From an uncultured Pelagibacteraceae bacterium (lineage in GTDB: Bacteria > Pseudomonadota > Alphaproteobacteria > Pelagibacterales > Pelagibacteraceae), in the NCBI GenBank assembly GCA_902624045.1, contig CACNVX010000001.1, positions 1 through 64,000 on the forward strand: DNA of 64,000 bases. The letters run 5' to 3'. A program made the position numbers and the translations under genes. The stretch's first letter is position 1. Every line of letters starts with the position of its first letter. A model generated the notes under the pieces. That model made no database searches, was not told where the DNA came from, and saw nothing but the letters and a program-made list of their open reading frames with translations. Of the stretch, positions 16,799 through 25,292 are shown in pieces.

Positions 16799-17269
16799 AT
16801 GTCAACTTTTGTATATATGACCAGATGTGATGGTTGCGGCCATTGTGTAGATATTTGTCCATCAGATATTATGCACATAGATGAAAATATAAGACGTGCA
16901 AAAAATATTGAGCCAAATTTTTGTTGGGAATGTTATTCATGTGTTAAAGCTTGTCCAAATCATGCAATCGATGTGAGAGGTTATGCAGACTTTGCACCAA
17001 TGGGTCATAGTGTTAGAGTAAGAAGAGAGGAAGAAAAAGGAACAATTTCTTGGAAAATTAAGTTTAGAAATGGAACAGAAAAGAATTTTGTGTCTCCTAT
17101 AACAACCAAACCGTGGGGAAAATTCATTCCAAAACTTGCAGATGGAGAAAAAATAAAACAAGGTGAGCTTAATTCTCAAAGATTATACACTGAACCTGAA
17201 GGTTTGAATATTGATGGAGAACTTCCCTCAGTTCCTAAAAATTCTTTTAAAAAAGGAGTTTACTATTAA
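16799..17269 (+). CDS. aprB: Adenylylsulfate reductase beta subunit AprB
   Basis: 156-residue iron-sulfur subunit of dissimilatory-type APS reductase. Two [4Fe-4S] motifs are plain: Cys10-x2-Cys13-x2-Cys16-x3-Cys20 and Cys42-x2-Cys45-x2-Cys48-x3-Cys52. The C-terminal part (PITTKPWGKF) is the AprB-specific extension that wraps AprA. AprBA interconverts APS and sulfite plus AMP; in an aerobic heterotroph without sulfate respiration the sulfite-oxidising direction is expected. Its stop overlaps the aprA start as TAATG. Confidence 0.94.
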   Translation: MSTFVYMTRCDGCGHCVDICPSDIMHIDENIRRAKNIEPNFCWECYSCVKACPNHAIDVRGYADFAPMGHSVRVRREEEKGTISWKIKFRNGTEKNFVSPITTKPWGKFIPKLADGEKIKQGELNSQRLYTEPEGLNIDGELPSVPKNSFKKGVYY

Positions 17270-19128
17270 TGGCTAAACATAAAACTCATTACGAAGATTG
17301 CGATGTTTTAGTTGTTGGTGGAGGGATGGCTGGAACTGGTGCTACCTTTGAAGCAAGGCACTGGGGAAGAGATAAGAAAATTGTTTGTGTTGAAAAAGCA
17401 AACATTGATAGGAGTGGAGCAGTTGCACAAGGACTTTATGCAATTAATTGTTATATGGGAATGCAGTGGGGTGAAAACCAACCAGAAGATCATGTAAGAT
17501 ATGCAAGAAACGATTTGATGGGGATGGTTAGAGAAGATTTAGGTTATGACATGGCTCGCCACGTAGACTCAACTGTTCATATGTTTGATGAGTGGGGACT
17601 TCCTATGATGAAAAATGAAGAGACTGGAAGATATTTAAGAGAAGGTAAATGGCAGATAATGATTCATGGAGAAAGTTATAAACCAATTGTTGCAGAGGCA
17701 GCAAAAAAATCTGCAGATAAAATTTATAATAGAATTATGATTACTCATCTTTTAATGGATGAAGCTCAAGAAAATAGAGTAGGTGGTGCGGTTGGATTTA
17801 ATATGAGAACTGGCGATTTTCACGTTTTCAGAGCAAAAGCAGTTATAGTTGCAGCTGGAGGAGCTTCTCACATATTTAAACCAAGGGCTGTTGGTGAAGG
17901 AATGGGTAGAACTTGGTATGCTCCTTGGAGTAATGGTTCTGCTTATGCATTACCAATTGCAGCTGGCGCTAAGATGACACAAATGGAAAATAGAATTGTG
18001 CTATGTAGATTTAAAGATGGGTATGGTCCAGTTGGAGCTTATTTCTTGCATTTAAAAACATACACTCAAAATGCAAACGGAGAAAATTATGAAAAAAAAT
18101 GGTATGATCAAACTAAAGAGTTAGTGGGTGAGTATATCGATCATCATCCAACCCCAACATGTTTAAGAAACCATGCATTTATTCAAGAAACTATGGCAGG
18201 TGGTGGACCAATTCAAATGGTTACTACTGAAGCTTTTCAAGATCCTCATCTTGAAACTGTTGGTTGGGAAAACTTTTTAGGAATGACCGTAGGTCAAGCA
18301 GTTGTTTGGGCATCTCAAAATATTGATCCTAAATACACAAATCCTGAGTTAACCACGTCAGAGCCATATGTGATGGGATCACATGCCACTTGTTCAGGTG
18401 CGTGGGTTAGTGGACCAGAAGATTTATCACCCCCAGAATATTTTTGGGGATACAATAGAATGCTTACAATAGACGGTTTATTTGGTGCAGGTGATACAGT
18501 TGGTGGCAGTGCTCATAAGTTTTCTTCAGGTTCATTTACGGAGGGAAGATTAGCTGCGAAGGCAGCTGTGAAATATATTGAGGACAATAAAGCTGAGGGT
18601 ATAAAAGTTTCTGATAAGCAATGCGAGGATTTTAAAACAAAAGTTTATAAACCTCTTGAAAATTATACTGTTGCTCAAAATGAAATCACAGGTGGAACAG
18701 TTTCTCCAAGTTACATTTCACCTATTCAAGGTCTTCAACGTTTACAAAGAATTATGGACGAGTATGTGGGTGGAATTGCTACAAATTACATGACTAATGC
18801 TAATATGCTTAAAAGAGGCTTAGAGTTATTAGCTTGGCTAGAGGAAGATCTTGAAAATGTGGGTGCTGAAGATTATCATCAACTTATGAGGGCTTGGGAA
18901 CTTAAGCATAGGGCTCTTACATCTCAATGTGTAACAGAACATACTATGTTTAGAGAAGAAACTAGATGGCCAGGATATTATTATAGAGGAGATCATTTGA
19001 AATTAGATGACGATAATTGGCATTGTTTAACAGTTTCTAGAAGAGATCCTAAAACAGGTAAATTCACTATGGAGAAAGTTCCTGTCTACCATATAGTTGA
19101 CGAGAACGAGAAGAAAAAAGCATCATAA
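17269..19128 (+). CDS. aprA: Adenylylsulfate reductase alpha subunit AprA
   Basis: 619-residue FAD-containing catalytic subunit. The N-terminal dinucleotide motif VVGGGMAGTGA is at about residues 16-26, and AVIVAAGGASHIFKPRA, GSHATCSGAWVSGPED and GLFGAGDTVGGSAHKFSSGSFTEGR are AprA landmarks around the flavin and substrate pocket. Together with AprB it would oxidise sulfite with AMP to APS, donating electrons through AprM. The context of suyAB and xsc, which both release sulfite, supports a sulfite-disposal role. ATP sulfurylase, the usual next step, is not in the window. Confidence 0.95.
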   Translation: MAKHKTHYEDCDVLVVGGGMAGTGATFEARHWGRDKKIVCVEKANIDRSGAVAQGLYAINCYMGMQWGENQPEDHVRYARNDLMGMVREDLGYDMARHVDSTVHMFDEWGLPMMKNEETGRYLREGKWQIMIHGESYKPIVAEAAKKSADKIYNRIMITHLLMDEAQENRVGGAVGFNMRTGDFHVFRAKAVIVAAGGASHIFKPRAVGEGMGRTWYAPWSNGSAYALPIAAGAKMTQMENRIVLCRFKDGYGPVGAYFLHLKTYTQNANGENYEKKWYDQTKELVGEYIDHHPTPTCLRNHAFIQETMAGGGPIQMVTTEAFQDPHLETVGWENFLGMTVGQAVVWASQNIDPKYTNPELTTSEPYVMGSHATCSGAWVSGPEDLSPPEYFWGYNRMLTIDGLFGAGDTVGGSAHKFSSGSFTEGRLAAKAAVKYIEDNKAEGIKVSDKQCEDFKTKVYKPLENYTVAQNEITGGTVSPSYISPIQGLQRLQRIMDEYVGGIATNYMTNANMLKRGLELLAWLEEDLENVGAEDYHQLMRAWELKHRALTSQCVTEHTMFREETRWPGYYYRGDHLKLDDDNWHCLTVSRRDPKTGKFTMEKVPVYHIVDENEKKKAS

Positions 19129-19149
19129 TTAAAACTTTATATTTTTATT

Positions 19150-19500
19150 ATGGATATTTTATCTAAAACAGACGATGAGATATATGAATTAGCAAAACCA
19201 ATTTGGGATAATTTGGTAAAATCATCAAATCTAAAAGATTATGGCGGATTTACTCGAGATTTCTCTACGCAAATGTTATTTGGTGCTAATGAAGTTGAGT
19301 TAGGTAAACAATGGTCAAATAATAAGCTTATAACCAATCTGAAAGAAACTTTTGATCCTTTTGGTTGTTTAAGAAGGGGCGATCATATTACAGTTCTTAT
19401 TAAACAAACTAACAAAGAGATACCAGGTGAATTTCTTGGTCGATTAGTTTTGGGAACTGAAGACGGAGAAGTAAAAGTCTTTGGAGCGACCATATATTAA
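19150..19500 (+). CDS. Unknown 116-aa protein at the end of the apr operon
   Basis: Soluble-looking protein with no family I recognise, starting 21 nt after aprA on the same strand. The N-terminal third is helical and acidic (SKTDDEIYELAKPIWDNLV); the middle has GGFTRDFSTQMLFGANEVELGKQ; the C-terminal half looks like a small beta domain (HITVLIKQTN, EFLGRLVLGTEDGEVKVFGA) with a single Cys in FGCLRRGD. The position implies a job with APS reductase or its product, perhaps as accessory or regulator, but this is guilt by association only. Confidence 0.8.
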   Translation: MDILSKTDDEIYELAKPIWDNLVKSSNLKDYGGFTRDFSTQMLFGANEVELGKQWSNNKLITNLKETFDPFGCLRRGDHITVLIKQTNKEIPGEFLGRLVLGTEDGEVKVFGATIY

Positions 19501-19565
19501 AAAAAAATTCATATAATTTCAATATTTGTTTGACAATTAGCGCTGTAGGTGTATTGACGGAGTAA

Positions 19566-19700
19566 ATGCAGTTATCTAGGGTAAAAATGTTAAATAAATT
19601 ATTCACTCTCAAAACAAATTTTATAAAATTAGGTATAATAATTGGTCTTGCCGCTTATTGGGGAATAATTTTACTTGGTACTTTTATCTCTTTTAACTGA
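19566..19700 (+). CDS. Small single-pass membrane protein, 44 aa
   Basis: A 44-codon frame in the 228-nt gap between the apr operon and the TauE/SafE gene. ATG at 19566 follows GGAG by five bases (GACGGAGTAA); an internal ATG at 19587 is the alternative start. Residues 20-41 (IKLGIIIGLAAYWGIILLGTF) form one membrane helix preceded by basic residues, so the N-terminus probably stays in the cytoplasm. It ends 28 nt before the exporter gene. Function unknown; possibly a small partner of the neighbouring exporter or of AprM. Confidence 0.55.
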   Translation: MQLSRVKMLNKLFTLKTNFIKLGIIIGLAAYWGIILLGTFISFN

Positions 19701-19728
19701 GTTGTTCTAAAGAACACAAAGTTTTTTT

Positions 19729-20808
19729 ATGGATGTATTCTTACCAATTGCCCAGGTTTTTGTTAATCCAATAGAAATACTTTTATTAAGTGCAATTGTA
19801 GGAGTTCTCTCAGGTTTATTTGGTGTTGGTGGAGGTTTTTTAATGACTCCATTTTTAATATTTTTAGGTATACCTCCCGCATATGCAGTTGCTAATGAAG
19901 CAAATAATATTTTAGCTACTTCAGTTTCAGGATCTACTACTCATTATTTAAAAAATACTTTGGATTATAAAATGGGCTCAATGATTGTGATTGGAGGAGT
20001 GATCGGAACTTCAATAGGCATTTATACATTTACATATTTCAAAGGTATAGGAAAAATTGATACAGTAATTTCTTTAGCTTATATGTATATATTAGCAATA
20101 ATTGGAACTTTAATGTTAGTTGAAAGTTTGGGTGAAATAGATAAAGCAAAAAGAAATGTTGTGGTTAAAAAAAAATTACATGTTCATTATTGGATACATG
20201 GCCTTCCATTAAGAATGAGATTTCCAAAGTCTAAATTGTATGAGAGTATTTTTACTCCAATAATCATTGGTCTACTAGTGGGTTTTATTGCAGCAATTAT
20301 GGGAATTGGGGGAGCGTTTATTTTAGTGCCAGCAATGATTTATATAATTAAAATGCCAACCAAATTAGTTCCAGGTACATCTTTATTTGTAACAATTTTT
20401 GTAAGTGTGGTTGTTACTTTTCTTCATTCGTTCAATTATGGATCTATAGATTTATTATTAGTTTTAATGTTGGTTGTAGGATCAATTATAGGGGTTCAAG
20501 TTGGGCAAAAATTAGGAGAAAGAATTGATAGTTCTGGTTTAAGGGCTTTATTAGCAATTTTATTAATGATTGTAGGAATAGCAATAGCCTACGACACATT
20601 TTTTGCAGACCAGAGTATAAATGGAAATATAAACGCAACTAGTTCAAACTTAAATTTCTTTTCTCAATTTATAATTGATTTTTCAAAAGAAATGCCTTTC
20701 TTTTATGGATTATTTACAATTATGTTTGCAATTATTTTAGGGGTTGGAACAGCATTTATTAGACGTTTTATTTCAAACCTTAGAAAAAAATTATTAGTAA
20801 AATCTTAA
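19729..20808 (+). CDS. TauE/SafE family sulfite/anion exporter
   Basis: 359-residue inner-membrane protein with about eight hydrophobic segments in two halves. Each half starts with the family glycine motif: GLFGVGGGFLMTPFLIFLG early and AAIMGIGGAFILVPAMI in the middle. TauE/SafE proteins are proposed exporters of sulfite, sulfoacetate or related anions and are often found with xsc. Lying between the APS reductase operon and the suyAB/xsc genes, it most likely exports sulfite or a C2/C3 sulfonate. It converges with the yeiH-like gene, with two bases between stops. Confidence 0.87.
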   Translation: MDVFLPIAQVFVNPIEILLLSAIVGVLSGLFGVGGGFLMTPFLIFLGIPPAYAVANEANNILATSVSGSTTHYLKNTLDYKMGSMIVIGGVIGTSIGIYTFTYFKGIGKIDTVISLAYMYILAIIGTLMLVESLGEIDKAKRNVVVKKKLHVHYWIHGLPLRMRFPKSKLYESIFTPIIIGLLVGFIAAIMGIGGAFILVPAMIYIIKMPTKLVPGTSLFVTIFVSVVVTFLHSFNYGSIDLLLVLMLVVGSIIGVQVGQKLGERIDSSGLRALLAILLMIVGIAIAYDTFFADQSINGNINATSSNLNFFSQFIIDFSKEMPFFYGLFTIMFAIILGVGTAFIRRFISNLRKKLLVKS

Positions 20809-20809
20809 T

Positions 20810-21907
20810 TTAAAAGAATTTGAGAGTTTCTATATAAATTAAACTAATGATTCCAACTGTCACTGCAGCAATTAAACCTACTACAAATGGTTTATGTCCC
20901 ATTGATTTAAGCTCACCTAAGTTGATTGAAATTCCTACAGCTGCCATTGCCATTGTTAAAAATACAGTAGCTAAAATTTTAAGATATTCAATTATTTGTG
21001 ACCAAGCGTAGAAATATTCATTTTCAACTGTAAAGAATTGATCGCCTAAATTTCTTACAATTATCATGCCAATGAACCCAATTACAAAATATGGAAAAAT
21101 ATTCAAAATTGAGTATTTTTTTTCTTTAGCTTCACCCCTATTATATAAGAAAGCAAATAAAGGAATTAGTATTACAAGAAAAGTATTTCTAATTAATTTT
21201 GTTACGGTTGCTACATCTAAAGTTTCAGGATTATTAAATTGTTGATCATAAATTAATCCTGCAGCAGCAACTTGAGAAGTTTCATGTATTGAAGTTCCCA
21301 AAAATAAACCAGCTTCCAAAGCATTGTTATTAAAATACCATTCAGCAAAATATGGGTAAATAACCATGGCAATCACTCCAAATAATGTAATATTAGCTAT
21401 TGCATAAGCAATTTCTGTTTTTTTTGCATTGATGACTGGAGCCGTTGCAACAATTGCAGTAGCACCACAAACGCTAGTACCAATAGCTATCAAGTAAGAC
21501 ATTTTTGAAGATATAGGGACTTTTTTTATAAGAATTTTAATTAGTATTAATACTCCTAAAATACAAAATATCACTAGTGGTATTGCAACAGAGCCAAATT
21601 TTATAAAATCAGTAAAACTTAATCTAATACCTAAAAAAATAATTCCTAATTTTAATATATATTGCTGAGTAAAATCCAAACCAATCATCATGCCTGGTCT
21701 TGGAGTAAAAGCATTACCCATTAATATTCCAAGTAGTATTGCTATTAAAACTGTTGAAATTGGACTTTTTTCAGAATTAAAAATTTCAATAGCAATTAAG
21801 TTGTTTATACCTTGAGCAAACAAACAAAAGACTAAAGCTAGAACCAGACCAGGAATAATTATTTTGAAATTTTGAAGTTTTGGTAACACTGGAAAAGTTT
21901 TATGCAC
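20810..21907 (-). CDS. yeiH: YeiH family putative sulfate/sulfite exporter
   Basis: 365-residue membrane protein with about ten hydrophobic segments, of the YeiH/UPF0324 'putative sulfate exporter' family. [31 protein letters not shown] and [17 protein letters not shown] are family signatures. It begins with GTG and overlaps the suyB stop by 8 nt, so it is co-translated with the sulfolactate lyase. The coupling to a sulfite-releasing enzyme supports sulfite or sulfate export; the direction of transport is from family annotation and context, not shown here. Confidence 0.85.
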   Translation of the reverse strand: MHKTFPVLPKLQNFKIIIPGLVLALVFCLFAQGINNLIAIEIFNSEKSPISTVLIAILLGILMGNAFTPRPGMMIGLDFTQQYILKLGIIFLGIRLSFTDFIKFGSVAIPLVIFCILGVLILIKILIKKVPISSKMSYLIAIGTSVCGATAIVATAPVINAKKTEIAYAIANITLFGVIAMVIYPYFAEWYFNNNALEAGLFLGTSIHETSQVAAAGLIYDQQFNNPETLDVATVTKLIRNTFLVILIPLFAFLYNRGEAKEKKYSILNIFPYFVIGFIGMIIVRNLGDQFFTVENEYFYAWSQIIEYLKILATVFLTMAMAAVGISINLGELKSMGHKPFVVGLIAAVTVGIISLIYIETLKFF

Positions 21908-23066
21908 TTCTGTAAAGCTTTGTCATCACAAATTCTCTGTGACCTAAAGCTTCAGCACAAGTCAATCTTCCGTTTGCTACCCTTAAAGTTGTTTTAATTA
22001 GTTCGTCACCAGCATCAGACATATTCATTTCTCTAGATAATAATTTAGAAACATCACAATCTACGTGTTCACTCATACTTTTTGCGGTCAATGGATTCGC
22101 AGTGAGTTTTACAACAGGCTCTATTGGATTTCCAATAATATTACCTTGCCCTGTTGGAAATAGATGAATATTAAATCCACCTGCTGCTTGCAATGTTACG
22201 CATTCTGCTGCAGCGGATGATGTATCCATGAAATATAAACCAGGGCCTTTTTTTGGTTCTTCAGCTGGTTCTAATACATCAATAAATTTTAAGTTTCCAA
22301 TTTTTTGAAAATTTCCAAATGCTTTTTCCTCAATTGTAGTAAGTCCTCCAGCAATATTACCAGCAGTAGGTTGGCTTTCTGATAAATCATCTGTTGCTTC
22401 CTTTAATATAAAGTCATTATAGTTACTCCAAGTTTTCATAAATTTTGCAGAAACTTCTTGTGTAACTCCTCTTGTTGCACAAACTTCTTCAGCACCAGTA
22501 AGTTCAGAAGTCTCTCCAAAACAAAGGTGCACTCCTAATGGTTCAAGCTTTTCCATTAGATTACCAACAGTAGGATTTGATGCTAAGCCAGAAGTTGTGT
22601 CTGACTCTCCACATTTAACCGAAATCCACAAATCACTTATAGGACATTCTTCTCTTTGAATTTCAGATGCCCATTGGGAAAATTCCTGTGCTTTTTTTGA
22701 GGCCTTCATTATTGTTCCAATATCACCCGTTCTTTCTATATGGAAACCTTCTACAGGTTTTCCTGTTTTGGCTATACCATCCACTATTTTTTTTGTCCAC
22801 TTTGGTTCAATACCTATAACAATTACTGCGGCCACATTTGGATTACTTCCGGTTCCAATCATTGTTCGAAAATGCAATTCTAGATCTGCACCAAATTGTA
22901 ATCTTCCGTATGAGTGAGGTAGAGCTATTGTACCTTTTATATTATTTGCAACAGCCTCAGCGCATGCATTTGAAATATCATCAACAGGAAGAATAATTAC
23001 GTGATTTCTAGTACCTGCTCTGCCGTTTTCTCTTTTATAACCTAAAAAACTTTTGGGTATTTCCAT
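21900..23066 (-). CDS. suyB: (2R)-sulfolactate sulfo-lyase large subunit SuyB (UxaA family)
   Basis: 388-residue large subunit of the UxaA/altronate-dehydratase-like family in its split form. [19 protein letters not shown] at the N-terminus and [18 protein letters not shown] near residue 170 are family signatures. With SuyA it splits 3-sulfolactate into pyruvate and sulfite. Altronate or D-galactarate dehydratases are the alternatives, but a separate 94-residue small subunit plus neighbouring xsc, sulfite exporter and APS reductase genes point strongly to SuyB. The start is 4 nt after suyA. Confidence 0.88.
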   Translation of the reverse strand: MEIPKSFLGYKRENGRAGTRNHVIILPVDDISNACAEAVANNIKGTIALPHSYGRLQFGADLELHFRTMIGTGSNPNVAAVIVIGIEPKWTKKIVDGIAKTGKPVEGFHIERTGDIGTIMKASKKAQEFSQWASEIQREECPISDLWISVKCGESDTTSGLASNPTVGNLMEKLEPLGVHLCFGETSELTGAEEVCATRGVTQEVSAKFMKTWSNYNDFILKEATDDLSESQPTAGNIAGGLTTIEEKAFGNFQKIGNLKFIDVLEPAEEPKKGPGLYFMDTSSAAAECVTLQAAGGFNIHLFPTGQGNIIGNPIEPVVKLTANPLTAKSMSEHVDCDVSKLLSREMNMSDAGDELIKTTLRVANGRLTCAEALGHREFVMTKLYRSA

Positions 23067-23070
23067 TACT

Positions 23071-23355
23071 TTACCATTTCTTTGTTTTTACATTATGAAC
23101 ATGTACATGCTCACCTTTTTTAATAGATTTAACTACTTTACCAATATCATGTCCATATTTTAATATTGTATCTCCTTCGTTTAAATCAATCATTGCAATT
23201 TTGTGACCTAAAGGAATTTCATCCTCAGACTTAATAGTAGTAGAGCTATCATCCTCCATTATCCAGCATGAGCAATCTTGTTTTGGAGTAATTTTCTCAA
23301 TAACTACTACCCCAACATTGTCTTTTTTATCGTGAATTATAATATCTGTTGCCAT
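23071..23355 (-). CDS. suyA: (2R)-sulfolactate sulfo-lyase small subunit SuyA (SAF domain)
   Basis: 94-residue SAF-domain protein, the small partner of SuyB. The N-terminal [17 protein letters not shown] and the later [24 protein letters not shown] and HVHNVKT strands are those of the UxaA N-terminal domain. Produced as a separate polypeptide, as in sulfolactate lyase, unlike fused altronate dehydratase. It is first in the suyA-suyB-yeiH unit and divergent from xsc across a 113-nt gap that probably holds both promoters. Confidence 0.88.
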   Translation of the reverse strand: MATDIIIHDKKDNVGVVVIEKITPKQDCSCWIMEDDSSTTIKSEDEIPLGHKIAMIDLNEGDTILKYGHDIGKVVKSIKKGEHVHVHNVKTKKW

Positions 23356-23369
23356 TTAAAAGTGTCGAT

Positions 23370-23422
23370 TTGTTTGTTTGAATTTTGTGAAAACTTATAT
23401 ATTAATCCCAAAAAACAAACAA
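23370..23422. promoter_or_regulatory. Inverted repeat in the suyA-xsc divergent promoter region
   Basis: TTGTTTGTTT (23370-23379) and AAACAAACAA (23413-23422) are perfect 10-bp inverted copies separated by 33 nt, about three helical turns. They flank the middle of the region between the divergent suyA and xsc starts, so a shared regulator could bind both arms. The repeats are low in complexity, which weakens the case. Confidence 0.35.
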
Positions 23423-23468
23423 CGAATTATATAAATTTTTTAAATTACTTTAGAGGGGTTCTAGTCTT

Positions 23469-25253
23469 ATGACAAAAATGACAACAGAAGAAGCTTTTGT
23501 AAAAGTTTTACAGATGCACGGAATCGAGCACGCTTTTGGAATAATTGGATCAGCGTTTATGCCAATTTCAGATATTTTTCCAGATGCGGGTATTACTTTT
23601 TGGGACGTTGCTCATGAAACTAATGGTGGATTAATTGCGGACGGTTACACAAGAGCAACCGGCAAAATGTCAATGGTAATTGCTCAAAACGGACCAGGCA
23701 TTACAGGATTAGTTACACCAATTAAAACAGCATATTGGAATCATACGCCTCTTTTATTAGTAACACCACAAGCTGCGAATAAAACTATGGGGCAGGGAGG
23801 ATTTCAAGAAGTGGAGCAAATGAATTTGTTTAAAGATATGGTTTGCTACCAAGAAGAAGTAAGAGATCCATCAAGGATGGCAGAAGTTTTAAATAGAGTA
23901 ATAGAAAAAGCCATCAGAGGTTCAGCACCTGCGCAAATAAATGTACCTAGAGATTATTGGACTCAAGTTATAGATATCGAATTACCACCAATTGTAAGAT
24001 TAGAAAGACAAGGTGGTGGTGCTGAGGCGATAGATAAAGCTGCAAAACTTTTATCAGATTCAAAGTTTCCAGTAATTTTATCTGGAGCAGGAGTTGTAAT
24101 TGGTGGAGCAATTGAAGAAACAAAAAAACTTGCTGAGAAATTAGACTCACCTGTTTGTTCTGGTTATCAACATAATGATAGTTTCCCAGGTAGCCATCCG
24201 TTAGCAGTAGGACCATTAGGATACAATGGATCTAAAGCTGCAATGGAATTAATTTCTAAAGCAGATGTGGTATTAGCTCTAGGAACAAGACTAAATCCCT
24301 TTTCAACACTTCCAGGATATGGAATTGATTACTGGCCTAAGAATGCAAGTATTATTCAGGTAGATATGAATCCTGATAGGATTGGTTTAACAAAAAAAGT
24401 TACAGTAGGAATTAGTGGTGATGCAAAATTAGTAGCAACGCAGATTTTAGAAAAACTATCATCAAATGCAGGAGATACTGATAGACAAAAAAGAAAAGAT
24501 TTAATTCACCAAACAAAATCAGCTTGGTTACAAAAATTATCAAGTTTAGATCATGAAGATGATGATGAGGGAACAGTTTGGAATAAAGAAGCAAGAGAAA
24601 GAGATAAAGATAGGATGTCACCAAGACAAGCTTGGAGAGCAATACAAGCAGGAATGCCAGAAGATGTTATCATTTCGAGTGATATTGGTAACAATTGTGC
24701 AATCGGAAATGCTTACCCAACTTTTGAAAAACCAAGAAAATATTTAGCACCAGGTTTGTTTGGTCCTTGTGGATACGGTTTCCCATCAATACTTGGAGCA
24801 AAAATTGGATGCCCTGATACACCTGTAATTGGTTTTGCGGGAGACGGTGCATTTGGAATTAGCATGAATGAGATGAGCTCTTGTGCACGTGAAGAGTGGC
24901 CAGCAATTACGATGGTAATTTTTAGAAACTACCAATGGGGAGCAGAAAAAAGAAATACAACTCTTTGGTTTGATAATAATTTTGTTGGAACAGAATTAGA
25001 TCCAGAACTAAGCTATGCAAAAGTGGCCGTTGCTTGCGGTTTAAAAGGTGTTACTGTTAAATCTATGGAAGAAACAACAGCAGCAATTAAGCAATCTTGC
25101 GAAGATCAAAAGAAAGGTATGACAACATTTATTGAGGTAATTCTTAATCAAGAGCTTGGTGAACCTTTTAGAAGAGATGCTATGAAAAAACCAGTAAGAG
25201 TAGCTGGTATTAAAAAAGAAGATATGAAGAAGCAACCTTCTTTAATTTCTTGA
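23469..25253 (+). CDS. xsc: Sulfoacetaldehyde acetyltransferase Xsc
   Basis: 594-residue thiamine diphosphate enzyme that converts sulfoacetaldehyde and phosphate into acetyl phosphate and sulfite, the central step for taurine and isethionate carbon use. The N-terminus MTTEEAFVKVLQMHGIEHAFG with GSAFMPISDIFPDAGI is closely that of Xsc; the cofactor-activating Glu is near residue 50 (AHETNGG), and the ThDP motif GDGAFG begins about residue 456 with NYQWGAEKRN following. A GAGGGG ribosome binding site lies 10 nt before the ATG. No phosphotransacetylase gene is adjacent, unlike many xsc clusters. Confidence 0.93.
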   Translation: MTKMTTEEAFVKVLQMHGIEHAFGIIGSAFMPISDIFPDAGITFWDVAHETNGGLIADGYTRATGKMSMVIAQNGPGITGLVTPIKTAYWNHTPLLLVTPQAANKTMGQGGFQEVEQMNLFKDMVCYQEEVRDPSRMAEVLNRVIEKAIRGSAPAQINVPRDYWTQVIDIELPPIVRLERQGGGAEAIDKAAKLLSDSKFPVILSGAGVVIGGAIEETKKLAEKLDSPVCSGYQHNDSFPGSHPLAVGPLGYNGSKAAMELISKADVVLALGTRLNPFSTLPGYGIDYWPKNASIIQVDMNPDRIGLTKKVTVGISGDAKLVATQILEKLSSNAGDTDRQKRKDLIHQTKSAWLQKLSSLDHEDDDEGTVWNKEARERDKDRMSPRQAWRAIQAGMPEDVIISSDIGNNCAIGNAYPTFEKPRKYLAPGLFGPCGYGFPSILGAKIGCPDTPVIGFAGDGAFGISMNEMSSCAREEWPAITMVIFRNYQWGAEKRNTTLWFDNNFVGTELDPELSYAKVAVACGLKGVTVKSMEETTAAIKQSCEDQKKGMTTFIEVILNQELGEPFRRDAMKKPVRVAGIKKEDMKKQPSLIS

Positions 25254-25292
25254 GATCTTTTAATTAATAAATATTTATCATAATCTTTCTTT

